From NCBI GenBank assembly GCA_030248215.1, contig JASANG010000957.1, forward strand, positions 310,001 to 374,000: a stretch of 64,000 nucleotides of DNA, in the 5' to 3' direction. The notes beneath the pieces are model-generated. The model worked only from the letters and a program-made list of their open reading frames with translations, was not told the DNA's origin and did not search any database. Shown one piece after another: positions 24,472 through 37,389 of this stretch; the first letter of the stretch is position 1, and every line of letters begins with the position of its first letter. The DNA is from Enoplolaimus lenunculus. Taxonomy: Eukaryota; Nematoda; Enoplea; Enoplida; Thoracostomopsidae. The position numbers and the translations under genes are program-made.

Positions 24472-26474
24472 TCAGGCATTTCTTGAAAACTTCAGAAACC
24501 TTTCAAGGTTAACAAATTTCAGTCTGTGTCTGAAGAGTTTAGCATTCATAGCAGTAACAAGAGGCATATCGTTAATCGTGCTAGGTAACTGGTTCCAGAT
24601 AGGGACAACGTGAAATGCAAATGCATGCTTAGTAAGTTCTTTCATCGCCCTTGGTTGGAAAAGCTTCAACTCGTGACCACGAGTTTGAGGAATAGTCGAT
24701 CGCGTGATTAAACCAGACAAACAACGAATATCCCCGTGGACCATTTTATAGCACATGACCAAGTCAGCTACCAAGCGCCGATATTCCAGTGACTCAAGTC
24801 CTGTTATTCGTAATCTATTAAGGTAATACGGTTGCGATCTGTTGCCAACACGATACATAAGACGCCTTGTAAAATATCGTTGGACTGCTTCAACGGAATC
24901 TATATCCAAACGGGGACCACACTGGTATACAATATTCCAATAACGGTCGCACATAACTTTTATAGGCGACAAGAAACGGTTTCAAATCATTACACGTAAA
25001 AGAGCGAAACAACATATTAATATCACGATATGCACGAAAACAGATATCATTAATATATGCAGCGGGTTTCAAAGAATTTGTAATAACTATGCCTAAGTCA
25101 TTAATTTGTTCCGTAATAAAAGCATAACCGCGAATTGCCAATAAAATAAGAATCTGTAATATTAACACTACCAATCCTAAGTACTCGACATTTCTTAATC
25201 GATAACGTCAATTGCCATCGTTCACACCAGTCCATTACGGAATTTAGGTCAGTTTGAAGATGACGGAAGTCATCAGCAGATCGAATTTCATTATATAATT
25301 TGGCATCGTCCGCGAAAAAGCACAATCTTAGAATATTGAATTACATCAACTAAATCATTAATAAAAATGAGGAAAAGAATTGGCCCTAATACGGATCCTT
25401 GTGGGACACCGGAAGATACATCCCTGCAAGAGGAAAACGCATCACCAACCTTTACTCGATGTTTACGACCGGTTAGATAGTTATTCAACCACAAAATATT
25501 AAGTGGTTCCCCTACCCCATACGATTGAAGTTTCATCAGAAGTTTGTTATGAGAGACAGTATCAAACGCTTTGGCAAAATCTAAATAGATAATATCTGTT
25601 GTAATATTGTTGTCCGATGATTTGACAAAATCATGATAACTCATCAATAAATAAGTGCAGGTGGATTTATTCTTCAAAAAACCATGTGGTTTCTCACTAC
25701 TGATACCACAAGAAACAAATACATCAATGAGATGTATTTTAATGATTTTTTCCAGAACCCTGCATACAGAGCTAGTCAGTGAAATAGTTCTGTAGTTAGA
25801 CGCATCAACAGTACTGCCCTTCTTCAAGATAGGTATAACATCAGCCGTCTTCCAACTATCGGGAATGGTGCCAGTTCTCAATGACTCAGAGAAAATGACG
25901 AATAACGGAAATGCTAATTCTGCATAAAGGAGCTTTAAAAGACAATTAGGTATGCCATCAGGCGTATGAGAAGTTTTGTTTTCTAATTTGTGAAGAATAT
26001 TATCAATATCCCGAACAGTGAACGAAAGATCATTAGAGGAATTGATGAAAACAGGTGGTACATTGGTCATTGTACCATCGTCTGTGGTAAAAACAGAGGA
26101 GAACTGTTCACAGAAAATTTCAGCGACCTCATTATGATCAGATATCAAAAATCCATTTCTGTTCAAAGACCACGACATAGCGATTTGGCCGATTTGCAGC
26201 GTTTATTGATAAATCTATAAACTCTATTTTGACTCCCAGAACATAAAATATTAGATTCTCTACTACTAGTATATTGGAAAATTAGGTTTTTCGTCTTCCT
26301 TGCTTGAGCTCTATACCTTTCCATACCCAACGGATGCCGAAACCTATTTCTCCATAAAATACACTTGTGTTTAAGAGACGCTTTAATATATTGAGGATAA
26401 TGCACATTGCGAGATACATTATAACATTTCAAGGGAACAAATAGTTCAATAGCAATAAAGCAACTTAGAAACAA
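24472..26474 (-). pseudogene. Frameshifted non-LTR retrotransposon (CR1/Jockey-type) reverse transcriptase
   Basis: On the minus strand, 26178-25291 reads as a reverse transcriptase with TPDGIPNCLLK, ADVIPILKKG, IIYLDFAKAFDTVSH and SSGVPQGSVLGPILF. The frame shifts at about 25.31 kb, just before the catalytic FFADDAKLY box. It shifts again near 25.15 kb before the thumb segment (SYVRPLLEYCIPVWSP), and again near 24.95 kb before a C-terminal part (DSVEAVQRYFTRRL to RHRLKFVN). An upstream piece (26474-26163) resembles the linker between endonuclease and RT. No endonuclease is present, so the copy is 5'-truncated and dead. The clade is inferred from motif style only. Confidence 0.9.
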
Positions 26475-26551
26475 AACAAGACCAATAATTATTGATAGAC
26501 AAACAATTTCTGAACATGTACAACCAATTAACAGATTGCAGATAAGGTTTC

Positions 26552-26784
26552 TGTAAGCATGTGAGACATGCGTGTCTTAGCGCGTATGCAATAAATGCAA
26601 TGCACATTGTGGTGTACGGTCGACACATATAGTTGACGAAAAACGCAGTTGGAGAGGCGGGCGACGTGGTGCAGTGGTAGAGTGCTCGCTTAAGGATGCA
26701 TAGGCTGAGAGTTCGATCCCCGCTCTAGCCCGCTTTCCCAACTGCTTAGTGAAAGGTCTGAATTTCCGGTTCCTACCTAAACTG
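26552..26784 (+). mobile_element. tRNA-derived SINE, copy 3
   Basis: Same family, with the best-preserved Pol III promoter: A box TGGTGCAGTGGTAG and B box GAGTTCGATCCCC, with GGGCGAC and TAGCCCG as possible acceptor arms. It lies immediately beyond the 5' broken end of the LINE remnant. Confidence 0.88.
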
Positions 26785-26789
26785 GCAGT

Positions 26790-28520
26790 TTCGATTGCGG
26801 TGACAAATCCAATACCGTTCAGGATCAAAGTTTACTTCAGCAGCTCAGCAACAAACAATGATAAAGAGTCTTTGCCCGGGCTTTCTTTTAAAGCGGACCC
26901 TGTGTTGCCTGGGCAGCAGCAGGTGGCAAAATTCAATTAACTTCAAAGTATAATTTACTACAGTTAATGATTTGCGCATAAAGAAGGTCCAAACATTTAT
27001 CTAATTTAGTTCTTCCGCATTGGCAGATTTGTTTGAGGGGCTCGGAAATGCTACGGAAGGTACGTAGGTATAAACTGAATAGTGTTGAGAGACTGTGTTT
27101 CGCAGCAGATTTCAAACAGCAATAGCTTCCCCAATACCGAACTATTTTTTGTAAAGTATAAAATCTAAAAGCCTTTCACGCAACGCATACTTCACGAGGC
27201 TTACCCTCTCAATATTTAAATATGATAGACATATATACTTGTTTACTTTATGGGTAGTATACTCGCTATCGATCTGACTATGTGGAACATCGCAGAGCTG
27301 CAGGTCTGATGTACAGTTTTAGCTGAAATGTTGGTTTAACTTTTGGACAGAACTGCGGGATTCAAACTTTCAAAACGCCCAGCAAAGTGCTATTTATCAC
27401 ACTTTTGTGTTTGTTAAACAACAGTTTTTGGACCGTAGCAGTCTGTTGACGGCTTAAACACGCGCTTATAAATTCTGCAGCTATGAGAACTGAACTTATA
27501 GTGGCTTTGGTACATATATAATGTATCTGATGGGCCAAAAAGATTAAAGATTAAACCAGCATGATATAAACGGTCACAACAGTGTTCAAGGTATAACTTT
27601 GGGGCCAAAATGGATGAACGCATCTTTATTCGGTTTGGATTTCATCGATTTTATAACCACGCTTTTTATAGGTTGGCCTGGCTGAAAAACAGAGTCGAAT
27701 TTTGACTCAGTTTGTGTAGTTAGGAAAAGCCTATTAATACGGAGAGAGTCAATTTGAATCACCATTTCTTGCAGTGTACTGTTTCTTAAAATTGTAAAAC
27801 ATGGTTTTGCGCCAGGTTACACCAGAAGGCCCACCTCCGGCTCTGATTTACAACGTCAATTCACCATTACCTTTGGCATGAAATACTAGTAGAATTTTGC
27901 TGCATGAGGTGCTACACCCCATACCCCTCATTTGAGGGAACTCAATCCTAAAGGGGCCCGGCCCTAACCGGTTGAAACAAAAACCGCCGAAGTTTTAAAA
28001 CGAGACCGGCTTCTCAAACGGTTCGCTCGCAAGTTTGGAGGCCCGTAACTGCTTGACCCGCCGACTTAAGTAAATACTTAAATTTTGGAGCAAAAACAAA
28101 TAAACGCCAAATGCCAGAAATTTTCATTTTCATAACAGGAATGTATCTAAGTAATACTTTTTCTGTATATCGAGAAGGCATCATGAGTCAACAACTTCAA
28201 TCACACCAAGGTTAGTATACTTATGAACGGGTAATTTGTGGTATATCAAATTTAGTCAACGATTGTTTAACGCTTTTAAAAGACAAAACGTTTAAGTAAT
28301 TACTTATGTACGTACTTAATTTATATGCTAACGTGTACCTTTGCAGGGTTTCGGAAACCCAGCCACTATACATCTAAATTATATATCTTATCTCGGGCTT
28401 CGGCAAAATTTAATCTCCAGCTCAGGTATTTTCACTTACGGTTGAACAGCTGCGTGCCACTGTATGCAGCCGATGGCTTGTTTGGCCAATGTTACTTTGA
28501 GTGACGACCATTTTTACTGG
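26790..28520. other. Non-coding stretch, repeats only
   Basis: No supported exon. A half GAGTC MITE is at 27.7 kb. A GC-richer block at 27.8-28.1 kb (GGGGCCCGGCCCTAA and CGCTCGCAAG) belongs to a decayed family also seen at 29.65-29.93, 33.02-33.24 and 43.15-43.33 kb (GCGAGCGAGAAACCAGACGC). Confidence 0.6.
27693..27779. mobile_element. Right half of a palindromic GAGTC MITE
   Basis: TTTTGACTCAGTTTGTGTAG to TTTCTTGCAGTGTAC; single arm. Confidence 0.8.
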
Positions 28521-28528
28521 ACTATACC

Positions 28529-28978
28529 TACTGTAGTGGCCCGAATAAGAGGGGGGCTGATATTTATTTGGCCTCTCCAGAGGGACACCCCGTTGTTATT
28601 CGGTTACGGACTGTTATTTATTTTTAAGCCATGCTCCACCGACCTTCGTTACTGATATATATCCGGTACTGCAATTATCCTTTGAATTCAACGATTATTT
28701 GTCGTGTGTCAATAGCTTGGGCGATGATACAAGATTATGCTTAGGAAAGTACTTTTAAAATTTAAGTACGTTTTAAAGTTTCGAACTCAAATTATTTGGT
28801 CCTGGAGCCATTTATGCGCTACAATTAGGGTTAATTGACATTTATGAATTATAATTAGGGTTTAGTGACTCTGTCCACTTACGGACTCTTATTAGAGATA
28901 CGGACTCCAATTGATTCGGACTCAAAATGGGGACCTCTCCCCACTCTTATTACACATCTCCCTCTTATTCAGGTGTAA
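28529..28978. mobile_element. MITE with GAATAAGAG inverted ends, opposite orientation
   Basis: TACTGTAGTGGCCCGAATAA to CCTCTTATTCAGGTGTAAC, body inverted relative to the 3.6 kb copy. Confidence 0.85.
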
Positions 28979-29056
28979 CCAAGTAAAGCTGCTTTTTAGA
29001 CAAAGTCTTTTGCTTTGGCTTTAGGCTAGCAGTAGTTATAGGCTTTTCCTTACCCT

Positions 29057-29264
29057 GGCCCATGTCAAGATCATGGGTGGAACGTTTTTCTGTTGGACTA
29101 GAACAAAATATCTTGAGCTTTAGGCTATGTTTTTGCTTGGCTTAGGCTTTAGACTAAGGCTTAGGCTTTGGAATAAACTCATTCTTACACTTAAGCTTAG
29201 GCTTTAGCCTTAGGCTTAAGAATATGCTTATAACACTGTTCCGCCCATGTTCTTCACATTGGCC
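29057..29264 (+). mobile_element. TTAGGC-carrying MITE
   Basis: GGCCCATGTCAAGATCATGG to TTCTTCACATTGGCC, with flanks CTTACCCT and CTTACTCT (8-bp duplication, one change). A truncated relative precedes it at about 28980-29050. Confidence 0.85.
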
Positions 29265-30519
29265 CTTACTCTGATATAAGGCTTAAAAATATTTAGTTTA
29301 CTCTGAGCGATCAAAGTCTTGGCCGCTTGTATAATATATTTCTGCGGTTTTGACGCTTAGTACCAGACACAACTGTAGAATATAACCAGATCTGTCTAAA
29401 CCGACTTTTTAGGCTTCGAAACTATATCAACCAAAACACGAGCTGGTCATTGGTTGAACTTTGCGTGAGTATTTACCAAAAACACAAATCAAATTAGACT
29501 CTTTAACGACATTTGTAAAAAATTGCGTGCTGGTTTAATTTGAGCAGTCAAAATTTTACCCAATCACTGAACAGCTAAGCGCCAGAACCGTAGTAAACAC
29601 AGGATTACGCGACGAAAAGTGCAAGCCTGACAAATCCACTTTACTGGTGTGTTATTTCGGCACAGCCGGAGCCGCCAATACCATACCCCCATTTGGAGGC
29701 CCCCATCCCTAAAGGGCCCCCAATTTTAGTTGAAACTAAAGCGCCGAAGCCTTAACATGTGTCTGGCTTCTTGCTCGCTTCGCTCGCAAGTTTTGGGGCC
29801 CCACCCTAGAGTTTGGTGGGAACCCACACCCCTGTCTGCTCCGGCACTGATTTTCGGAGGTACAAAACCGAGGGGCGTCAAGAAAGCTCGCGAGCAAAAC
29901 GATCCAAAAGCTAAACGCAATTTTAGCATTGAAAACTAATAGAGAGATTTCCATTGAAATTCAGAAATGTCACAACCCCCCGCCCACGCTGCCCTCTGCG
30001 CTTGTTGTGCTCCTGTCCAAGTTAAACCTGTAAAAGCAACTGGTACTAAAATCAAATTTGATTTAGCTCGAACTTATAACCCTTTGTGCTCAGATCTTTT
30101 AACAAAAGCTGAGACGAACCCAAAATCAGTAGTGAATCGTTTGAGGTGCAGTCGCCATGTGGGTCAGGAATGGCCGGATCGATCGGCCATCGACAAAGAA
30201 CACAATCCTTTTTACGGAAACGGGACGCTGTTGAGACTAAAAAAATTTTGAGCAATCCTGAGTTGATTCATGAATTTTCGTTGTAATTTTGTAATGTTTT
30301 GCCGTTTTTGGGGGCAGAAATTTTGATCGCCATTAACTTAAGAAACAAATACTTAATTCTGATTTGCTATTCGTTTGGAAAATTCGTAGTTATTAACAAA
30401 TAAGATCCAACAGGCTTTATGCGATTCTGATGTACTTTCTAGCATTAAAATATTCGCCCGATTTACCATGCAATTCTAATTTTCAATTTATTAATTTTCG
30501 GATATATTTAAAGTGTATA
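29265..30519. other. Non-coding stretch with an unplaced 94-codon frame
   Basis: The frame at 29967-30251 (plus, starting MSQPPAHA) has no recognisable domain and no splice partner that I could find. The rest is unassigned AT-rich DNA with one decayed repeat. Confidence 0.5.
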
Positions 30520-30768
30520 TACACTGTAAATTTCAGTGACTCGATTTTAGATCAGAATGCGTTAAATCCACTCAGAAGCCTGAGCTTTGAATAAGGTTTT
30601 TCAGATCTCAGAATTCAGAATTGATTGAAATCATTCTGAGTTAATTAATCAACTCATTGGAAGTAAATCTGCTCAGAGTGGAGTTGATGTTTCGTGTTGT
30701 TAACTCAGAAATAACCAGAACTGACTTAATCGCGCTATGAGTTGCAATTCATCGGAATTTACAGTGTA
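30520..30768. mobile_element. MITE with CACTGTAAATTTCAGTGA ends
   Basis: TACACTGTAAATTTCAGTGAC to CGGAATTTACAGTGTA. The body repeats CTCAGA and GAGTTGATTAATCAACTC motifs. Confidence 0.87.
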
Positions 30769-31342
30769 GGAAGTGTGGAAAAAAATCCATTGCTATCCTC
30801 ATAAGCTCCGAAACTGTTATGACTATTGTTTGATTTTTGGTAGACCATTGCTGCTGTTATGTATATTTCATGTTTATACACGGTTGACGAATCATGTCAA
30901 AAATAAAACGCTATTTCAAACATTCTTCAAAATGTTTCTTTGTAAAGTTAAACATTCTGAAATGCCAAAAGCTAACGTAGCTAACCGCTCTTACCTTTAT
31001 AATCTGTCAAAACGCTATTTTCTCATCACTATATAAACGCTTTTTGCTAAAACGCGAAAAGTGTTTTGTATTTTTTGACACGATAAATAATAAATACCAT
31101 GTATAAGTGCAGTTTGAAATATAACACGTTGCTGTATCATCCATGAAATATCATTTTAAAATTATGCTTATTTTCTAATATTTACTTAGCTAAGCATTTA
31201 ATTTTAAGGATTTCAAAAAATACTCAACGGCCGTTCGTTGTACGCCACACTCGCTAAATATTGAACCAACTTGCGAAATTTGGTTAGTGCCGCGAATGCA
31301 ACGCCGGCGCGTAGTCTTCAAAATTAACGTCTATTGTTGTTG

Positions 31343-31451
<109 letters not shown>

Positions 31452-31758
31452 TTATATAAGCGTTTGAAAAAATGCTGTTTCACAAATTTGAGGTTCCAAA
31501 AGTATTGCTTATAAATTGTCAGATCTGGTGTGTTGCCGCTGCAAACAAGCCCCTCTGTAGGTGCAATACGATACCGCTGGTATTGTTTAGGATTTTAAAC
31601 AATTCTCTGGTTAAAGTATACTCTGAACTGTATATTAAATTTTAAAAAAATCTTTTCTAATTTTTATAAATGGTTTGCTGTTTTTTATCCAAAAAATTTG
31701 AGGCCGTTTGCGAAGGCGTAAGAAACGCGTTTCAGCTATACATAGTTTGAGCTGTATA

Positions 31759-32290
31759 AACTGTAGTGACCCGAATAAGAGCAGCGGTATTAAGTGGGGG
31801 TCTCCATTTTGAGTCCGGATCAATAGCGTAAGCGTTGCAGATAGGTATTCTTAAGCTTAAGCCTAAGCCTAAGCATAATCAAAGCAAAAATTGTAGTCTA
31901 GAATGTAGGTCTACTCTTTTACAGACCCATCAGAAAACGGGACGTCCCTAAAATCACCATGAGCCGGAGTCCGTATCCCTAATAAGAGTTCGTACGCGAA
32001 TAGAGCCCTAAACCATAAGAATCCATATTGTTAATTATATATCCCTAATTTTAGTACGTAATTGACTCCAAGACCAAATAAAGTTGAGCTCGAAACTTTA
32101 AAGCATAATTAAGTTGTTTTGAATGTACATTCCTATTAAGTATAACCTTGCATTATCGCTCAATGTTTTGATACAAGACAAATAAACGTTTAATTCAACT
32201 GGTGGTTGCAATACCGGACATGTCAGTAACGAATTGCGGCGGCGTCCGGCTTAGTAAAGTATAACGCAACCCTTACACCCATCTTATAGT
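31759..32290. mobile_element. MITE with GAATAAGAG inverted ends, interrupted by a younger MITE
   Basis: The left end CTGTAGTGACCCGAATAAGA and body are recognisable on both sides of a TTAGGC-type insertion. The right end is degraded. Confidence 0.75.
31836..31975 (-). mobile_element. TTAGGC-type MITE (subfamily B) nested in another MITE
   Basis: GCCTAA hexamers, then TAGTCTAGAATGTAGGTCTA and CCTAAAATCACCATGAGCC, are subfamily-B features. The copy interrupts the GAATAAGAG-ended element that spans 31759-32290. Confidence 0.7.
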
Positions 32291-32311
32291 CGTCTCCTAT
32301 CTGGCTCCCTA

Positions 32312-32359
32312 CAATAAATAACAATAATAATAGTAATAATAATAATAATAGTAATAATG

Positions 32360-32439
<80 letters not shown>

Positions 32440-32442
32440 TAC
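32312..32442. repeat. (AAT)n microsatellite
   Basis: About 130 bp of AAT triplets with a few AGT/GAT/ACT changes. Shorter AAT runs are at 14449-14484, 16589-16625 and 23877-23907; the last lies near the expected 3' side of the LINE remnant. Confidence 0.95.
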
Positions 32443-32734
32443 ATAATTGAATTCAAACGCAGTTTGCTCAATAATTACGCTCAGCTAAACAAAACCTACA
32501 AAACATTTTGTTGAGACACCCTGGTATAATTAGCGATTATGGGTTGTGTACATTTGTTAGCACCCAGTTTGAACCGTAAGGCTGTCATGAGACAAAGACT
32601 TAATGTAGTAAAATGACCACAAAAGCGAAATTATCTAAAAGTCATTTTAGACGCATTTTCATTTCTATTATGTATGACGAGCATCCGAGGCAATGCTTCA
32701 TGCAACATTTGGCTTTACTACAGTTCCACAAACT

Positions 32735-32944
32735 TTGCAAAAAAATGGTGAGTCAAATTGACTCTTTCCCAAATAGGCTCTACGGGACCGCACAAACTGA
32801 GTCAAATTCAGCTCCGCCATAGTCAAATGCAATTAACCGAGTCGCACGTTTGACTCTGGTGGAGACGAATTTGACACTCAGTCTGTGTAATCTCGTAGAG
32901 CCTATTTCGGGGAGAGTCGATTTGACTCACCATTTTTTGCAGTG
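32735..32944. mobile_element. Palindromic GAGTC MITE
   Basis: TTGCAAAAAAATGGTGAGTC to GACTCACCATTTTTTGCAG, about 210 bp that could fold into one long hairpin (AATTGACTCT and its inverse, ACTGAGTCAAATT and its inverse). Confidence 0.9.
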
Positions 32945-33863
32945 ACGGTTAAGGCATAGGATTGTGTAAAAGGTTAGGCAAACGATATATTTGGGTAAAT
33001 TTTGTCTAACGGACACTTTTACACACACTTAATGCAGTGCCGGGCGGGGACTCCCTCCAAACATCAGGGTGGAAGCCACCAACCTTGAGAACGAAGCGAG
33101 CAAGAAACCAGACGCAATTTAAAGCTTCGACGCTATAGTTTTAGGCGTTCTTGTTTAAATCTGTTAAGGTGGGGGCACTTTTAGGGGAGGGCGCCCCAAA
33201 TACGATTATGGGACGTTGCTGATCCGGCCCTCACTTACTGGTACGGTTTAGGCTTACAATATAGCTGCAGGAGTGTGATGTTGTACTCTGGACCAGTTGC
33301 TGTCTCACGGATAACCAGAACCCCTCTCACAGTAAACGTGGTTCAATGTTCGTGTAAAATTAAAATAACTACCAGGGGTACACAGTCCCAACTCAATCCT
33401 TTCTATCGCTCACCCCTGTCGAACAGCTGTAACGTCTAGAACGTTAGACTGGTTGTAGGACAACAGTGTGTAGCTTATGAAGTAAAATAGTAAGGAATCG
33501 AGTTAAAAATTAATAAAACGCTATTCGAAACGCATTTGCGTTTCAAACCGCATCTTTCAAAACGTTTTTTGTAAGTGGAGAAACTCTGAAATGAATAAAT
33601 CGCGTCACTGAACGCTGTAATTTGAAGTGTGCGTCAAAACGCTATTTTCTCATCAGTATAAACGCTGTTTTTTCGAAATGCCAAAAACGTTGTGAATTTG
33701 TTGCAAAATTGCGAAATTAAACAAGGATGGTGAAAAATGGATATCTGGCCATCTTTTCCAGCGGTTCCGAACCGCATTTAGTGCCGTATCGAGTGTTGTT
33801 TTTGTATTTTGTTCCATTTTCCTTGGTATCTGGTGCAATATTTGTTGTTATGTTTTACGAAAG

Positions 33864-34075
33864 TTGACCCATGTTACTTTAAGGGACGTCCAGGTTTCTG
33901 GTGGGTTTATCAAAGTGTAGGTTTAGATTCTAGATTACATTTTTGCGTAGGGTTTAGGCTTGAGCTAGGCTTAGACTTAGGAACACGATTTTGCAACGCT
34001 TAGGCTTAGGCTTTAGGCTAAGGAATACGACCGAAGTAAATCGTAGCAGTGCGCGACCTCTTTTTGTCTCATGAG
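33864..34075 (+). mobile_element. TTAGGC-type MITE, subfamily B, decayed
   Basis: Begins ACCCATGTTACTTTAAGGGA, contains GATTCTAGATTACA and TTAGGC hexamers, and ends near CATGAGCC. The right inverted repeat is degraded. Confidence 0.7.
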
Positions 34076-34080
34076 CCCAC

Positions 34081-34287
34081 ACAATAAATTCCGATGAGCT
34101 GATTAATCAACTCACAGAGAGAATTAGTCATTTCTGAGTTAATTCTGGGTGAGTTGATTAAATAACTCAGAATGAGTTAAATCAATTCAGATTTACGAGT
34201 TCTGAAAGACCTAATTCAGAGCTCAGACTTCTGAGTGGATTCAACACATTCTGAGTTTAAAATCAACTCACTGAAATTTAGAGTGCA
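34081..34287. mobile_element. MITE with CTCAG/TTGATT body
   Basis: Same family as at 30.5 kb in the opposite orientation. CCGATGAGCTGATTAATCAA and CTCACTGAAATTTAGAGTGC are present; the left tip is eroded. Confidence 0.8.
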
Positions 34288-34620
34288 TGAAAAAAAACCT
34301 CTGATTTGATATTGTAATAAAATTTATATACGCATTTTTGAACCTTAAATCCTATCAATTTTCATGCATACTGCGGTTATGGAATATAATAAGAATTATC
34401 CAAACTTGGGTTACGTTCTGCAAAAATTTTGAAGTAGAGTTACTTTAGTTTTCCTAAATCGCAATCAGTTGCAACGAAGCGGATGTAAACGTTTTGTAGT
34501 CAACTTTACAAAATAAGCGAGCTTATTGGTATCTAGAATTTTGAACTGTAGACTGTTTCTAGTGCTACTTCAAGAAATCCGTTAATTACTGGCGTTAAAA
34601 CACAGGGCTACTTGTAATGT

Positions 34621-34819
34621 GGCCCATGTTACATTAACGAGCGTCCAGGTTTCTGGTGGGCCTATAAAAGAGTACGTTTAGATTCTAGATTACATTGTTT
34701 TTTGCTTAAGCCTTGACTTATGCTTAGGCTTAAGAACACATTCTTGCAACGCTTAGGCTTATGCTTAGGCTTAGGAATACGCATAATCTACTGTTACGCC
34801 CCTTAAAGTAACATTGGCC
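34621..34819 (+). mobile_element. TTAGGC-type MITE, subfamily B
   Basis: GGCCCATGTTACATTAACGA to TTAAAGTAACATTGGCC. The flanking 8 bp TGTAATGT is identical on both sides. Confidence 0.92.
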
Positions 34820-35726
34820 TGTAATGTTGTCCAAGTTCACTGTCCGCGTGATTGGAATATATACAAGCTATTGTCAGTGGCGGATCCAGGATCTCAAAAT
34901 GGGGGGGGGGCAAAAATTTCACAGGTAATAAACTTATTTTTGACCAACACACAAACCACGAACTATTGTCATAAAATTGACTTCTTTACGTTCGTTCAAT
35001 TGAGATGAATCTCAAATAAAACTAACGCATCAACGCAATTTAGTTCTAAACAACAGAGTGGCAACGTAGGTTCGGATTTGGTTTCAAACAACAACAAATT
35101 TAAAGTCTCGGATTCGGAAGTCAATTGAAATAAACAGCGTATACAGCAAGTGACACTCTAAACAATTTTTGACGAGATGCTATTGGAGGGGCCACGGCCG
35201 GGGTGGCTCCCCCATGGATCCGCCATTGGCTATTGTGGACGAATCGGAGCGGCATTTTAGTGAAGATGGCAACGTAGTAACCGGGACTCGCAGGATATCG
35301 CATCCCTCTGTCATTGGAGTTCTTGTAAGCTTTGACGGAAGCTGCACTGAACAATTTTTGATCAAATGTAAAAACGAGTTGGTTTGTTTTATGTTTGGGT
35401 TTCTGCTCTAAACCTATATAAAATTCTGCTCGACGGGTCCAACCGAGCCGCACCCTGGCCGAATGCGATTGGCCCGGAGCCTGAAAAACCGGACCAGTTC
35501 GAACCCTGTGGAGTACGCCTCTTCCATGTCGGAAATTTTTCGTGATAAAATGATAAGGTCACTCCTATCTTACATGTTTTGTTTTTCACAAAATTGGCAC
35601 TTCAGACAGTAAAAATTGCCTTTCAAAACTTTTGCCAGCCCGCCATCCTGTCACGAATTTGTAGATTTGTCGCTGTAGCGGGGAGGGCGGCTTGATTTAG
35701 TATCTTCAGGCTTTTATGCCAATGTT

Positions 35727-35934
35727 ACACTGCAAAAAATGATGCGTCAAATTGACTCTCTCCGAAACTGGCTTTTCGAGACAACACAAGCTGAGTCAAA
35801 TTCGAATACGCCAGAGTCAAGCGTGCATGTGTCAAATTTGACTCTGGCGTAGTCGAAATTTGACTCAATTTGTGTAGACCCGAAAAGCATGTTTCGGAGA
35901 CAGTCTAGTTTGACTCACCACTTTTTGCAGTGTA
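35727..35934. mobile_element. Palindromic GAGTC MITE
   Basis: ACACTGCAAAAAATGATGCG to TTTTTGCAGTGT, full length with both arms. Confidence 0.92.
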
Positions 35935-36025
35935 CTTTTGGGACGTAACAGTACGCTAAGCATATTTTTCGGTTTGTAAAAACGTTTTTATTTCAGAGAA
36001 AATAAAACGCGGTATTCGAAAAACG

Positions 36026-36329
36026 GGCCCATGTAAAGATCAGGGGCGCAACGTTTTTCTGTGGGACCAGCAAAGAGTAAGCGTAAACTTTACACTAATT
36101 TTTTACTCAGCTTAGGCTTAGGCTTAAGCTTAGGAATATGCTCATTCTTACACTTAGACTTTGACTTAGGAGTATGCTTATTCTTACATATAGGCTTAGG
36201 GCTTAGGAATAGACTCATTCTTACGCTTAGGCTTAGACTTAGGCTTAGGAATATGCTCATTCTTACACTTAATCTTAGGCTTAGGAATATGCTTATAATA
36301 CTGTTCCGCCCCTGTTCTTTTCATTGGCC
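36026..36329 (+). mobile_element. TTAGGC-carrying MITE, subfamily A
   Basis: GGCCCATGTAAAGATCAGGG to CTGTTCTTTTCATTGGCC. The flanking 8 bp GAAAAACG is identical on both sides. The body has four TTAGGC blocks separated by GGAATATGCTCATTCTTAC-like spacers. Confidence 0.93.
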
Positions 36330-37389
36330 GAAAAACGTTAAACATTCTCAAAAAGAATACGATTCGTTGTAAGGTGATACTCCAATTTTAATTAAGGTTT
36401 CAAGTAAATTTTTTTGTTTGAGAAATTATGCAACATGAGAGAATGTGGTATTTCGAAGCCGGTTTATATTTATTTATAAATCTCTCAAAATCCACTTTCA
36501 GCGTATCCGAATAAGATCCATTTTATAAGCGTCTACCCCACCTGATGTGCTACAAAAGTCACTACGTTTGGTTTTCAATAAGACTATTGGCAGACTCCGC
36601 ACATGACGCGGGGGTGTTTATTGAATTTTTCAAAAATTCAAATTTGGGCGCTGAATCAGCACAGCGGAGGTCATCAGAAGCGCAAATATGTAAAAAGTTT
36701 CAAAATCGAACCATTTTTGAAGCCGACGCCGGCTGAGGAGAAAATCACAAAAACCCTGGCTGTATGTGAAATTCTATAAAACAATGACTAAATGCTTTTC
36801 GCGGAACCCACCTGAAAATTTTCAACCTTGCGTTGTATAGTCAACAACAAAACCCTTGTACGCCCCTCCTGAAAGTTTTTTCTAGCCCTCCAAACACAAT
36901 GAGCTGGCTACGGGTGTGTTCCTTTGAGAAACTGCAAAAGACAAAGACAAAAGTATACTCTTCAACTGAAAAATCGCTGAATCTGTCACAACTATGAACG
37001 TATATTTAAAAATATTCGTCAATTTCATTTGTCAATTTTCATTTTTTGTCATTAATTTTAAGCTTTAAAAAGTCAACAAAATTACAGTTTGAATTTGAAA
37101 GAAAACATTCAGGTTTTTTCTAAGTCATTTATTTATTCGAATTATAATTATTGCTCATTAACATTCTGCTCTCGGGCCGTAAAGCTTCGGTAAAAAAGTA
37201 TTATACATAAATATAAATATATATATAAGAAAAACATAAAAATCTGATTTTTTGGCCGAAAAAGTATTATTTTGCTTTTTACCAGTTATCCGTGATGTAC
37301 GGACACGATCAGAAAATAAGATGCATTTGATTTTGTGTTACAAAACATGAAAAGGTCACCACCAAAAACAACTAGAGCTTCACTATTAA

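Noticed and set aside
24472-26178. Active retrotransposon
   Set aside because: At least three frameshifts and no endonuclease domain.
29967-30251. 94-codon frame starting MSQPPAHA
   Set aside because: No domain, no neighbouring exon, and it lies within decayed repeats.
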